Positions 36,854 through 45,449 of a DNA stretch of 64,000 nt are shown here, piece by piece; position 1 is the first letter of the stretch, and each line of letters begins with the position of its first letter. The notes under the pieces are model-generated. The model ran no database searches. It was not told the origin of the DNA and worked only from the letters and a program-made list of their open reading frames with translations. A program made the position numbers and the translations under genes. The DNA is from Xanthomonas hortorum pv. cynarae (GTDB taxonomy: Bacteria > Pseudomonadota > Gammaproteobacteria > Xanthomonadales > Xanthomonadaceae). The DNA lies in the NCBI RefSeq assembly GCF_002939985.1, contig NZ_MDFM01000002.1:62001-126000 (forward strand). The letters run 5' to 3'.

Positions 36854-38067
36854 GCTTTCGTGACCCCACCGACGCCCCCTGTACCGCTGCCACTGCCGCT
36901 GTCCGCGCCGGTATCGATCGCGACACGGCCTATGGCGCGGTAACGCCGCCGATCGTGTTGTCGTCGAATTTTTCCTTCGATGGTTTCGGCAACAAGCGCC
37001 AGTACGACTACACGCGCAGCGGCAATCCCACCCGCGATCTGCTCGGCGAAGCGCTGGCCGAACTGGAAGGTGGCGCCGGCGGGGTGATCACCTCCACCGG
37101 CATGGGCGCGATCAATCTGGTGCTCAACGCGCTGCTGCAGCCGGGCGATACGTTGGTGGTGCCGCACGATGCGTACGGTGGCAGCTGGCGCCTGTTCAAC
37201 GCGCTGGCCAAGAAAGGCCACTTCGCGCTGATCACCGCCGACCTCACCGACCCGCGCTCGCTGGCTGATGCACTGGCGCATTCGCCCAAGCTGGTGCTGA
37301 TCGAAACCCCGTCCAATCCGCTGTTGCGCATCACCGATCTGCGCTTTGTCATTGAGGCGGCGAAGAAGGTCGGCGCGTTGACGGTGGTGGACAACACGTT
37401 CCTGTCGCCGGCACTGCAAAAGCCGCTGGAATTCGGTGCGGATCTGGTGCTGCATTCCACCACCAAGTACATCAACGGCCATAGCGATGTGGTGGGTGGT
37501 GCGGTAGTGGCGCGCGACGCGGAGCTGCACCAGCAGCTGGTGTGGTGGGCCAATGCGCTGGGCCTGACCGGTTCGCCGTTCGACGCCTTCCTCACCCTGC
37601 GCGGTTTGCGCACGCTGGATGCACGTCTGCGCGTGCATCAGGAAAATGCCGACGCGATCGCCGAGCTGTTGAACGGGCATGCGGCCGTCAATCAGGTGTA
37701 TTTCCCCGGCCTGGCGTCGCACCCCGGCCATGCATTGGCGGCGCGCCAGCAGAAGGGCTTCGGCGCGATGATGAGCTTCGAGCTGGAAGGTGGCGAAGCG
37801 GCAGTGCGCGCGTTTGTCGATGGCCTGCGTTACTTCACGCTGGCCGAGTCGTTGGGCGGTGTGGAAAGCCTGATCGCGCATCCGGCATCGATGACGCATG
37901 CGGCGATGACCGCCGAAGCCCGCGCTGCGGCCGGGATTTCCGACGGGCTGCTGCGGTTGTCGATCGGGATCGAATCGGCCGAAGATCTGTTGATCGATCT
38001 GCGCGCCGGCCTGGCACGTGCCGAAGCGACGCTGACCACCGCAAGCCGCAAACAGGTCGACGCGTGA
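36850..38067 (+). CDS. metB: cystathionine gamma-synthase
   Basis: PLP enzyme that condenses O-acylhomoserine with cysteine to cystathionine. At 405 residues it matches the Cys/Met metabolism family. PLP-site motifs are YDYTRSGNPTRDLLGEALAELEGG, VITSTGMGAINLVLNALLQPGD, VVDNTFLSPALQKPLEFGADLVLHSTTKYINGHSD (Schiff-base lysine K206) and ESLGGVESLIAHPASMTHA. Cystathionine beta- and gamma-lyases are close relatives; placement between metX and hom favours the synthase. It overlaps both neighbours by four bases. Confidence 0.92.
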   Translation: MSFRDPTDAPCTAATAAVRAGIDRDTAYGAVTPPIVLSSNFSFDGFGNKRQYDYTRSGNPTRDLLGEALAELEGGAGGVITSTGMGAINLVLNALLQPGDTLVVPHDAYGGSWRLFNALAKKGHFALITADLTDPRSLADALAHSPKLVLIETPSNPLLRITDLRFVIEAAKKVGALTVVDNTFLSPALQKPLEFGADLVLHSTTKYINGHSDVVGGAVVARDAELHQQLVWWANALGLTGSPFDAFLTLRGLRTLDARLRVHQENADAIAELLNGHAAVNQVYFPGLASHPGHALAARQQKGFGAMMSFELEGGEAAVRAFVDGLRYFTLAESLGGVESLIAHPASMTHAAMTAEARAAAGISDGLLRLSIGIESAEDLLIDLRAGLARAEATLTTASRKQVDA

Positions 38068-39152
38068 GTACTGTGCTACCTGCTTCGCGTCGCGCGTCGG
38101 CGGCCGCGGTGACACCGACGCCACGTCTGGCCTTGCTGGGCACCGGCACCGTGGGGGGCGCGTTCGTGACGCGCTACACCGCGCTGCAGGAGCGTCAATT
38201 GCGTTTGCCGCGCTTCGATTGGCTGGCCAATTCGCGCATTGCCCACGACTGCGGCACCAGTGCGGAACAGGCATTGCGGCAGGCCAATGCAGCGCCGCGC
38301 GGCCAGGCGGTGTTGCAGCCTTGGGCGGAGACCACCGCATTGCGTGCCGGCGATGTGCTGGTGGATGCCACTGCCAGCGACGTGGTGGCCGATTGGCATG
38401 TGGAATGGCTGTTGCGTGGTGTGCATGTGGTCACCGCCAACAAGTTGGGCCAGGGCACGGCGTTGTCGCGGGCGCAGGCGCTGCACGCGGCGCGTCATGC
38501 CAGCGGTGCGCACTATGGCGACAGCGCGACGGTGGGCGCGGGGCTGCCCGTGCTCAGCAGCGTGCGTGCGCTGGTGGCGGGCGGCGATCATATCCATTCG
38601 ATCGAAGGCGTGTTGTCCGGATCGTTGGCGTGGCTGTTTGATCGCTATGACGGCAGCGGCGCGTTTTCCGATTGCGTGCGCGAGGCGATGGCGGCCGGTT
38701 ACACCGAGCCGGATCCGCGCATCGATCTGTCCGGCGAGGATGTGCGGCGCAAGTTGCTGATCCTGGCACGCGCGGCGGGTTGGCAGCTGGAGGCCGAGCA
38801 GGTGCATGTGGAATCGCTCGTGCCCGCAAGCATTGCGCGGGTTCCGCTTGACGCCTTGGATGCGCAGCTGGGCGCGCTGGACGAGGTAGTGGGCGCGCGT
38901 TGGCAGCAGGCGCGTGCCGCAGGGCGTTGCCTGCGCTTTGTCGGTCGCGTGGATGCGCATGGCGCCAGTGTGGGCTTGCGCGAATTGGCGCTGGATCACC
39001 CGCTGGCCGGCGGCGCCGGTACCGATAACCGCGTTGCGATCAGCAGCGATCGCTATCGCGAGCAGCCGTTGTTGATCCAGGGCCCGGGCGCGGGTGCGGA
39101 AGTGACTGCGGCGGCGTTGCTGGATGATGTGCTGCGGATTGTGGCGGGTTGA
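38064..39152 (+). CDS. hom: homoserine dehydrogenase
   Basis: NAD(P)H-dependent reduction of aspartate semialdehyde to homoserine. The GTG start overlaps the metB stop (GTGA), giving 362 residues. The nucleotide-binding LALLGTGTVGGAFVTRY, DATASDVVADWHVEWL, HVVTANKLGQG and the substrate region ATVGAGLPVLSSVRALVAGGDHIHSIEGVLSGSLAWLFD...FSDCVREAMAAGYTEPDPRIDLSGEDVRRKLLILAR are typical. There is no aspartokinase part and no ACT domain, so feedback by threonine through ACT is not expected; the operon's SAM riboswitch points to a methionine-dedicated enzyme. Confidence 0.93.
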   Translation: MSTVLPASRRASAAAVTPTPRLALLGTGTVGGAFVTRYTALQERQLRLPRFDWLANSRIAHDCGTSAEQALRQANAAPRGQAVLQPWAETTALRAGDVLVDATASDVVADWHVEWLLRGVHVVTANKLGQGTALSRAQALHAARHASGAHYGDSATVGAGLPVLSSVRALVAGGDHIHSIEGVLSGSLAWLFDRYDGSGAFSDCVREAMAAGYTEPDPRIDLSGEDVRRKLLILARAAGWQLEAEQVHVESLVPASIARVPLDALDAQLGALDEVVGARWQQARAAGRCLRFVGRVDAHGASVGLRELALDHPLAGGAGTDNRVAISSDRYREQPLLIQGPGAGAEVTAAALLDDVLRIVAG

Positions 39153-39280
39153 TCGAGTGATCGTCGTTGTTTGAAGCATCGCGCAGGCCAAGGCTCTGGC
39201 TTGATCAGGTTGCAGCAGGCCAACTGCCTGGCAATCGTGTGCTGAGAGACGCGGCATCAGATACGCATCGATGCGCATCC

Positions 39281-39312
39281 AGCCGCAGCTCGCATGTCAG
39301 CGAGCTGCGGCT
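39281..39312. terminator. strong hairpin between hom and the hydrolase gene, possible terminator
   Basis: AGCCGCAGCTCGC and GCGAGCTGCGGCT pair perfectly (13 bp) round ATGTCA. Only three T follow on the plus strand, so termination is plausible but not certain. Confidence 0.5.
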
Positions 39313-39358
39313 TTCAGATCAGCGTAGGTCAGGCGACACCGTGCGACCGGCCCGCCGC

Positions 39359-40354
39359 TTACAGCGCAATCGCCTTCAATAACGCAGCATTGAAGCGCTT
39401 CGGGTCCTGCACCTGCGGGGAATGTCCGAGGTCGGCGAACTCGATCAGCTTCGCATTCGGAATCGTCTCGGCCGCACGTTTCCCCAGCTTGGTGTAATCG
39501 CCGACGCGTGCCTTGACCTCGGGCGGTGCGGTGTCCTTGCCGATCGCGGTGCGGTCCTTGAGGCCGATAAATAATGTGGTCGGCACGGCGAGCTTGGGCA
39601 GTTCGTAGACCACCGGTTGGTTGAACACCATGTCGTAGGTCAGCGCCTGGTTCCAGGCGACGGCCTGCCTGCCGTTGCCCAGCGACATGCCGGCCTGCAT
39701 GCGCGCCCAGCGTTCGAACTCCGGCTTCCACTGGCCGGCGTAGTAGACCTCCATCTGATATTTCTTGATCCGCTCGAAACTGATCTTCAGTTCGTTGTCG
39801 TACCAGGCATCGACGCTGCGCCACGGAATGCCTTCGGCCTTCCAGTCTTCCAGGCCGATCGGGTCGACCAATGCCAGATGCTCGGTGGCCTGCGGATACA
39901 TCAGCGCATAGCGGATGGCGAGCATGCCGCCCATCGAATGACCGACCACCACGGCACGTTCGATGCCCAATTTTTTCAGCAGCGCCTGCGTGTTGTCGGC
40001 CAGCTGCGCGAAGGAAAATTGATAAGCCGCCGGCTTGCTGGATTTGCAAAAACCCACCTGTTCCGGCGCGATGACGCGGTAGCCGGCGGTGCTCAACGCG
40101 GCAATGGTCTGCTCCCAGGTGACGGCGCAGAAGTTCTTGCCATGCAGCAGCACGGCGGTGCGTCCGTTGGGCTTGCCGGTGGGTGCGACATCCAGGTACG
40201 CCATTTCAAGCGGCTGCTGTTGCGAAGTGAACGCGAAGGTCTTGACCGGATAGGGATAGTCGAAGCCTTCCAGACGCGGGCCATAGCTGGTTTCCTGCGC
40301 CATCAATGGACCGCAGGCCAGGGCCAGGGCGAGAGTGCAAACAAGCTGTCGCAT
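39359..40354 (-). CDS. exported alpha/beta hydrolase
   Basis: A 331-residue periplasmic alpha/beta hydrolase. The signal peptide MRQLVCTLALALACGPLMAQ is clear. Catalytic motifs: oxyanion AVLLHGKNFCAVTWEQT, nucleophile in VVVGHSMGGMLAIRYAL, an acid in the FIGLKDRTAIGKD region, and the histidine in EFADLGHSPQVQDP. The substrate is not known; ester or lactone hydrolysis is likely. It stands alone, convergent with the met operon. Confidence 0.9.
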   Translation of the reverse strand: MRQLVCTLALALACGPLMAQETSYGPRLEGFDYPYPVKTFAFTSQQQPLEMAYLDVAPTGKPNGRTAVLLHGKNFCAVTWEQTIAALSTAGYRVIAPEQVGFCKSSKPAAYQFSFAQLADNTQALLKKLGIERAVVVGHSMGGMLAIRYALMYPQATEHLALVDPIGLEDWKAEGIPWRSVDAWYDNELKISFERIKKYQMEVYYAGQWKPEFERWARMQAGMSLGNGRQAVAWNQALTYDMVFNQPVVYELPKLAVPTTLFIGLKDRTAIGKDTAPPEVKARVGDYTKLGKRAAETIPNAKLIEFADLGHSPQVQDPKRFNAALLKAIAL

Positions 40355-40624
40355 CGCGATCTCCGTGGGAATTCAGCCTTCGACGGTACACACGTGCATG
40401 TGGTGATCGCGTTCAACACGGCAACCCGCGTGCGGGAACGCCTGCTGTGTCGGATCAGTTCGCTGCGTCTGATTTCCGGTGCGATGCGCCAGGCGCGCGG
40501 GGTGGCCGCAAATCTCTTATTGCAGCCGATGAGGCATGGCAGCTAACGCCTAATCGTACTCAGGCGCGCCTTCACGATCGCGCGCAGTTGCCTGCCAATG
40601 CAGCCGAGCGAGACCCGCCACCGC

Positions 40625-42007
40625 TCAGCATTCGATCACGTTCACTGCCAGGCCGCCGCGGCTGGTTTCCTTGTACTTGTCCTGCATGTCGCGGCCGGTG
40701 TCGCGCATGGTCTTGATGACCTTGTCCAGCGAGACCTTGTGCTTGCCGTCGCCGCGCATGGCCATGCGGCTGGCATTGATCGCCTTCACCGCGCCCATCG
40801 CATTACGTTCGATGCACGGGATCTGCACCAGGCCGCCGATCGGATCGCAGGTCAGGCCGAGGTTGTGTTCCATGCCGATTTCCGCAGCGTTTTCGATCTG
40901 CCCCGGGTTGCCGCCAAGCGCGGCGACCAGACCGCCTGCCGCCATTGAACACGCCACGCCCACTTCGCCCTGGCAACCGACTTCGGCGCCGGAAATGGAA
41001 GCGTTTTCCTTGTAGAGAATGCCGATGGCCGCAGCGGTGAGCAGGAAGTCGAAGATGCGTTGCTCGGATGCGCCGGGGCAGAAGCGATCGAAGTAATGCA
41101 GCACCGAGGGAATGATGCCGGCCGCACCGTTGGTGGGTGCGGTAACGACGCGGCCGCCAGCAGCGTTTTCTTCGTTGACCGCGAGCGCGTACAGATTGAC
41201 CCAGTCCAGCGTGGTCAACGGATCGCGCATCGCCGCTTCCGGTTTGGACGACAGTTCGCGATACAGCGCCGGTGCGCGACGCGAGACGTTCAGGCCACCC
41301 GGTAGCGTGCCTTCCTGGCGAATCCCGCGTTCCACGCACGACTGCATCGCCGCCCACAGTTCGCGCAGGCCGGCGCGAATTTCGTCTTCGCTGCGCCAGC
41401 TCTTTTCGTTTTCGAACATCAGCGCGGCGATGCTCAGACCGCTGCGTGCGCATTGCGCCAGCAGTTCGTCGCCACTGAGGAACGGGTAGGGCAGTGGCGT
41501 CTCGTCGGCGACGATGCGGTCGTCGGCGGCATCGTCCTGGTTGACCACAAAACCGCCACCGACCGAGTAGTAATCGCGCGTGGCGATCACGGCGTCATTG
41601 CCGTCGTAGGCGGTGAAACGCATGCCATTGGTGTGGTACGGGAGCTTCTGCCGTTTGTTCATCGGCAGGTCGCGTTTTTCGTCGAAGGCGATGGTGTGCT
41701 GGCCCATCAAGTTGATGCGCTTGCTGGCGCGGATGCGCTCGAGCGTGGCGGGGATGATGTCCGGGTCGATCAGGTTGGGGCGGTTGCCTTCCAGGCCGAG
41801 CAGCACGGCCTTGTCGGTGCCATGGCCGCGGCCGGTCAACGCCAGCGAGCCGAAGATCTCGGCGCGGATGCGCACCACGTCCTGCAGGCGTCCGGCGTCG
41901 AGCAGCCAGCGATGCACGAAGCGTTCGGCGGCGCGCATCGGCCCCACGGTATGGGAGGAACTCGGACCGATACCGATCTTGAACAGGTCGAACGTGCTGA
42001 CAGCCAT
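40625..42007 (-). CDS. sdaA: L-serine dehydratase, iron-sulfur type
   Basis: Deaminates L-serine to pyruvate and ammonia with a [4Fe-4S] cluster. The 460-residue single-chain form starts [28 protein letters not shown], the family's N-terminal signature. The C-terminal domain holds [46 protein letters not shown] and [23 protein letters not shown], with cluster cysteines and the final Cys at the C-terminus (NVIEC), known to act as the tail ligand. Confidence 0.95.
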   Translation of the reverse strand: MAVSTFDLFKIGIGPSSSHTVGPMRAAERFVHRWLLDAGRLQDVVRIRAEIFGSLALTGRGHGTDKAVLLGLEGNRPNLIDPDIIPATLERIRASKRINLMGQHTIAFDEKRDLPMNKRQKLPYHTNGMRFTAYDGNDAVIATRDYYSVGGGFVVNQDDAADDRIVADETPLPYPFLSGDELLAQCARSGLSIAALMFENEKSWRSEDEIRAGLRELWAAMQSCVERGIRQEGTLPGGLNVSRRAPALYRELSSKPEAAMRDPLTTLDWVNLYALAVNEENAAGGRVVTAPTNGAAGIIPSVLHYFDRFCPGASEQRIFDFLLTAAAIGILYKENASISGAEVGCQGEVGVACSMAAGGLVAALGGNPGQIENAAEIGMEHNLGLTCDPIGGLVQIPCIERNAMGAVKAINASRMAMRGDGKHKVSLDKVIKTMRDTGRDMQDKYKETSRGGLAVNVIEC

Positions 42008-42092
42008 GCTTGCCGGAGAGGTGAGCGTAAAGGCGGCTATTCTAGTCTTTCGGCGATTGCGGCACGGCTGCAGCGCAGCATGAGACCTCTCA

Positions 42093-42326
42093 ATGGGCCT
42101 GATCCTGTACCAGCGCGACGAGTGCCACCTGTGCGATCAGGCCGTGGAGGTGCTGGCGCAGGCGCGCGCGGGCGAATTCAGCAGCGTGTTTATCGATGGC
42201 GATGCGGCGCTTGAGTCCGCTTATGGTGAGCGTGTGCCGGTATTGCGCGATGCGGTTGGGCGCGAGTTGGGGTGGCCGTTTGACAGCCATCGTTTGCGGG
42301 AGTGGTTGAACTCCGGCACGCGCTGA
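42093..42326 (+). CDS. glutaredoxin-like (DUF836) protein
   Basis: A 77-residue thioredoxin-fold protein. It begins [21 protein letters not shown] with a CxxC redox motif at C12-C15, and has VPVLRD with the cis-proline expected of the fold, then a final helix ([10 protein letters not shown]). It matches the small glutaredoxin family PF05768. The partner is unknown. It diverges from sdaA. Confidence 0.88.
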   Translation: MGLILYQRDECHLCDQAVEVLAQARAGEFSSVFIDGDAALESAYGERVPVLRDAVGRELGWPFDSHRLREWLNSGTR

Positions 42327-42458
42327 TGCGGCGCTCGTGGACCCGGTACGCGCCAGATTTTGGATTTAGAGCGGCTTAAAACGACTTCACGCCGCTCTGG
42401 TGCGGAGCGGATGATCTGGGCCTTCGCTGCAGGGCGGCCGATCTGCGGGTTTGCTGCA

Positions 42459-42567
42459 GGGCCCTTGCCCGCCCACCATCGCGGGACACGCCGCAAGTAC
42501 GTCCGTGTAGGCTCTTACGCGGCATCCATGCCGCGTAAGGTCCCGCGACGGTGGGCGGGCAAGGACC
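42459..42567 (-). repeat. intergenic repeat, subtype A (copy A3)
   Basis: Near-identical to A1 and A2 and with the cleanest outer stem: CCTTGCCCGCCCACC against GGTGGGCGGGCAAGG. A duplicated GATCTGCGG-type head lies just before it. Confidence 0.88.
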
Positions 42568-42620
42568 AGTCGAGTTGATCGGTGTGCATAGGTTTCAATA
42601 AAGCAATCAGCAAACTGTCT

Positions 42621-42730
42621 GGTGCGGTGTCCTCGCCGATTGCGGGACCGTGTGGCGGCATGGACGCCGCCACCGAGCCTACATGGACGTACTTGCGGCG
42701 TGTCCCGCGAGCGGTGAGGGCGCCGCGCGC
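42621..42730 (+). repeat. intergenic repeat, subtype B (copy B3)
   Basis: The best-preserved B copy: GGTGCGGTGTCCTCGCC, GTGGCGGCATGGACGCCGCC, GAGCCTACATGGACGTAC, TTGCGGCGTGTCCCGCGAGC, GGTGAGGGCGCCGC. It forms an inverted pair with A3. The 508 bases between the glutaredoxin-like and cold-shock genes hold only this pair. Confidence 0.88.
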
Positions 42731-42834
42731 TCGACCGACTCAGCGTTTGACATGTGCGTTTGACTGCATCCAACAAGATGCGGCTAACAAACTCATTTTG
42801 TCGGATACCCCTTCAAAATGTCAGCTGCATTGAT

Positions 42835-43419
42835 TCAACGGCACCATTGCTGCTCGCAGGGCACGCCATCGTGGTCGCCGTCCATTTCGGTATTTGGGCA
42901 ATGCTGCAACACGTAAGTGGCATCGTCGCAGGAGGTCATCTGCGAGCAGTGCGTGCGTCCGCCACAGCTGTATTGCGCGGTGGGCGCAGACGCAGGAGTG
43001 GTTGCTACGGGCCGCGTTGGCGACGACATTTGTTCTAGTGCCGATGCCCGGGTGAATACATCGATCAAGTAATCGCGCTGCTGATAGGCGAACGCCCCGC
43101 CACCGAGCACCAGCATCATGAGCAAGACCTTTCCAAGCCCTATCTGTCTTTTTGCCGGCGCCATGCGTGCCGTGTTGCGTCGCACAGGCGCGTCATGCTT
43201 GGGCGCACGCGCTCCGGCGCGCATCACGCGCACCGCTTGCTGTCGCCCATCCTTGCTTGGTTCGATCTCGAAGGAAATCAGCTCGCCGATACGCGGCGCA
43301 TCTGCGCTTCTGGGAAACGCGGAAATATGCACGAACACCTCATCGCCCGGCTGAGCAGGGGTAATGAAGCCGAAGCCGCGATCGGGGTTCCAGCGGGTCA
43401 ACGTTCCGTGTGTGCGCAT
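42835..43419 (-). CDS. cold-shock domain / membrane segment / Excalibur domain fusion
   Basis: A 194-residue three-part protein. The N-terminal cold-shock domain (about residues 1-65) has GTLTRWNPDRGFGFITPAQPGDEVFVHISAFP with the RNP motifs. A basic linker and a single membrane segment (about 94-112, VLLMMLVLGGGAFAYQQ) follow. The C-terminus is an Excalibur-type domain with CGGRTHCSQMTSCDDATYVLQHC and the calcium-binding-like DGDHDGVPCEQQWC. The nucleic-acid-binding half would be cytoplasmic and the Excalibur half periplasmic. The start at 43419 was chosen because AAGGA lies nine bases before it; 43428 is the alternative. The function of the fusion is unknown. Confidence 0.85.
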   Translation of the reverse strand: MRTHGTLTRWNPDRGFGFITPAQPGDEVFVHISAFPRSADAPRIGELISFEIEPSKDGRQQAVRVMRAGARAPKHDAPVRRNTARMAPAKRQIGLGKVLLMMLVLGGGAFAYQQRDYLIDVFTRASALEQMSSPTRPVATTPASAPTAQYSCGGRTHCSQMTSCDDATYVLQHCPNTEMDGDHDGVPCEQQWCR

Positions 43420-43483
43420 CGTCGGCATCCTTTGGGCGAGTGCCGAGTCTAGCTGTCGCGCGGTGTCATTCAATCATCGGGCA

Positions 43484-43520
43484 CAAAAAAACGGCGGACC
43501 CGACGAGGTAGTCCGCCGTT
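43484..43520 (-). terminator. rho-independent terminator of the yceI-b561-yceI operon
   Basis: On the minus strand, AACGGCGGAC and GTCCGCCGTT pair, followed by TTTTTT. It lies 32 bases after the stop of the last gene. Confidence 0.9.
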
Positions 43521-43551
43521 CAATGGCCGCGTCCGGTTGCGGCCGGTGGCG

Positions 43552-44121
43552 TTACTTCGCCTTGAACACGACCTTGGTGCTGATCGCGGTTTCGTTGGGA
43601 ATGGTCTTGGTGTCGGTCCAGTCGCCGCTGCCCACGCCGAAATCCAGCCGTTTGACGGTGGCCTTGCCGGCCAGCACCGGCTGCGCGCCGGGTGTCCAGG
43701 TGAAGGTCAGCGTGACCGGCTTGCTGATGCCGCGCAATTCCAGCGTGCCGTCGGCGGCGTACTGGTTGCCGCCGAGTGCGCGGAACTTGTCGGCGCGGTA
43801 GCGCGCGGTGGCGAACTTGGCCACGTTGAAGAAGTCCGGCCCCTGCAGGGTCGAATCACGGTCGCCATTGCCGCTGACGGCACCTGCCAACGGGATGCGC
43901 ACGTCGAGCTTGGCACCGGCCAGATTGGCCGGATCGAAACTCAGCGTTGTGTCGAAACCGGGGAACTTGCCGGTGAAGACTTCGCCGTCGTACTTGCTGG
44001 CAAACACCAGCGACGAACCGGGCGCCTGCACGTAATCGGCAGCGAGGACCGGGGCGGCAGCGAACGTGGCCACCAGTGAGGCGGCGACCAACAGGGGAGA
44101 GGCGAACAACCTGGACGACAT
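43552..44121 (-). CDS. YceI family periplasmic protein (proximal to terminator)
   Basis: A 189-residue exported YceI/lipocalin-like protein. The signal peptide (MSSRLFASPLLVAASLVATFAAAPVLA) precedes DYVQAPGSSLVFASKYDGEVFTGKF and AKLDVRIPLAGAVSGNGDRDSTLQGPDFFNVAKFATARY, then LELRGISKPVTLTFTW. YceI proteins bind isoprenoids such as polyprenols or quinones in a beta-barrel. It is the last gene of a three-gene operon with cytochrome b561 in the middle, 10 bases after it. Confidence 0.9.
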   Translation of the reverse strand: MSSRLFASPLLVAASLVATFAAAPVLAADYVQAPGSSLVFASKYDGEVFTGKFPGFDTTLSFDPANLAGAKLDVRIPLAGAVSGNGDRDSTLQGPDFFNVAKFATARYRADKFRALGGNQYAADGTLELRGISKPVTLTFTWTPGAQPVLAGKATVKRLDFGVGSGDWTDTKTIPNETAISTKVVFKAK

Positions 44122-44131
44122 GAGGAATCCT

Positions 44132-44695
44132 TTAGGGTTTGGAAGAGAGCCAACCGCGCGGCAACATCCGCACCAAGGTGGCGTCACGCTGGAACAGGTG
44201 GTGGTAGAGCGCAGCGCCGGCATGCGCCAGCACCACCGCAATCAACAACCAGAAGCCCCACTCGTGGATGAAATGCGCAATCGCGCGCAGTTGTTCGTCC
44301 GGCGGGCTGAGCTTGGGGACGGCAAACAAGCCGAACCAACGAAACGGGCGCAGGCCGCTGGTGGAGTCGTACAGCCAGCCCGACAGCGGCATGGCGAAGA
44401 TCATGGCGTACAGCAGCCAGTGGGTGAGCCCGGCGATGCGTTCCTGCCAGCGCGGCGTACCGCTTACCGGCGGCGGCGCGCCTGCATAGATGCGCCAGCC
44501 CAGCCGCACGATCACCAGTGCCAGCACGGTCAGACCCACCGACTTGTGCGCGGTGTAGACCCAGAAATATTTCGGGGTCTTGGGCAGGTCGCCCATGATC
44601 AGGCCAACCACGCCCAACGCCAGAATCAGTAGTGCGATCAGCCAATGCAGGGTCTGGCTGACACCGCCCCAACGTTCGATGTTCTTCAGGCTCAT
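44132..44695 (-). CDS. cytochrome b561
   Basis: A 187-residue inner-membrane di-haem cytochrome of the prokaryotic b561 (CybB) family. Four hydrophobic segments hold the haem-ligand histidines: SQTLHWLIALLIL, YTAHKSVGLTVLAL, LTHWLLYAMIFAMP and HEWGFWLLIAVVLAHAGAALYHH. It probably passes electrons from quinol. Its start overlaps the upstream yceI stop by four bases (ATGA). Genes for b561 and YceI proteins commonly occur together, suggesting a shared quinone- or isoprenoid-related redox task. Confidence 0.92.
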   Translation of the reverse strand: MSLKNIERWGGVSQTLHWLIALLILALGVVGLIMGDLPKTPKYFWVYTAHKSVGLTVLALVIVRLGWRIYAGAPPPVSGTPRWQERIAGLTHWLLYAMIFAMPLSGWLYDSTSGLRPFRWFGLFAVPKLSPPDEQLRAIAHFIHEWGFWLLIAVVLAHAGAALYHHLFQRDATLVRMLPRGWLSSKP

Positions 44696-45354
44696 GCTCC
44701 CGATTCCGGGCTGGTGGCAGCGTCAGGGGCGGCGGGTGTGTTCTGCAGTTGCGGTGCGTCGTCTTCGGCGCGGCCCTCGCGCACGGCTTCGGCTTCGATG
44801 CGCAGTTCCACCGAGTCGCCGATCATCGACTTCCACGCGTCGATTCCGAACTCGGCACGGCTCAGCGTGGCGGTGGCCGAGAAACCGGCAGTGCGCCGGA
44901 ACGGCGGCAGCGGATGACGTTTGAGCGCGTTGAGGGTGACATCCAGGGTGACCGGGCGGGTGACCCCATGCAGGGTCAGATTTCCAGTGACCTTGGCGTG
45001 GTTTTCGCCGCTTGCGACCACCTGCGTGGAGACGAAATGCGCGTCGGGAAACCGCTCGGCGTCGAGCAGGTTGCGCGCCAGCGTGGCCTCGTTCCACTTG
45101 GCATCGCCCAGGTCGGCGCGGTGCAGCGGCACGTTGACATCCAGCCGTGCGGAGGCCCAGTCGTCCGGGTCGAACACCAGCGTGCCGCTACTTCCGGAAA
45201 CGGTGCCCAACGCCTTGGAAAACCCGGCATGTTCGACTGCGAACAGCACCCGCGTGTGCACCGGATCCAGCGCGTAACGCACCGGCGCGGCGGTTGCGGC
45301 AAGGCTGGTCGCGACCAGGGCGGGAAGCAGCAACAGGCGGGCGAGGATTGTCAT
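44692..45354 (-). CDS. YceI family periplasmic protein (first gene of operon)
   Basis: A 220-residue exported YceI-like protein, only partly similar to the one at 43552. A signal peptide (MTILARLLLLPALVATSLAATAA) is followed by VRYALDPVHTRVLFAVEHAGFSKALGTVSGSSGTLVFD, NLLDAERFPDAHFVSTQV and LTLHGVTRPVTLDVTLN, the strands of the YceI barrel. An Ala/Pro/acidic tail of about 25 residues is extra. It is divergent from the first large sensor kinase with 95 bases between. Confidence 0.9.
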   Translation of the reverse strand: MTILARLLLLPALVATSLAATAAPVRYALDPVHTRVLFAVEHAGFSKALGTVSGSSGTLVFDPDDWASARLDVNVPLHRADLGDAKWNEATLARNLLDAERFPDAHFVSTQVVASGENHAKVTGNLTLHGVTRPVTLDVTLNALKRHPLPPFRRTAGFSATATLSRAEFGIDAWKSMIGDSVELRIEAEAVREGRAEDDAPQLQNTPAAPDAATSPESGA

Positions 45355-45449
45355 GGGCGGATTCTAGGCATTCCCGCTGCGCTCCGCTTGGCTTGCGCTC
45401 GCAACGATCCGTTGCGAGCATGCGGGCTGGACGTGGAAAGGATGCCCAC

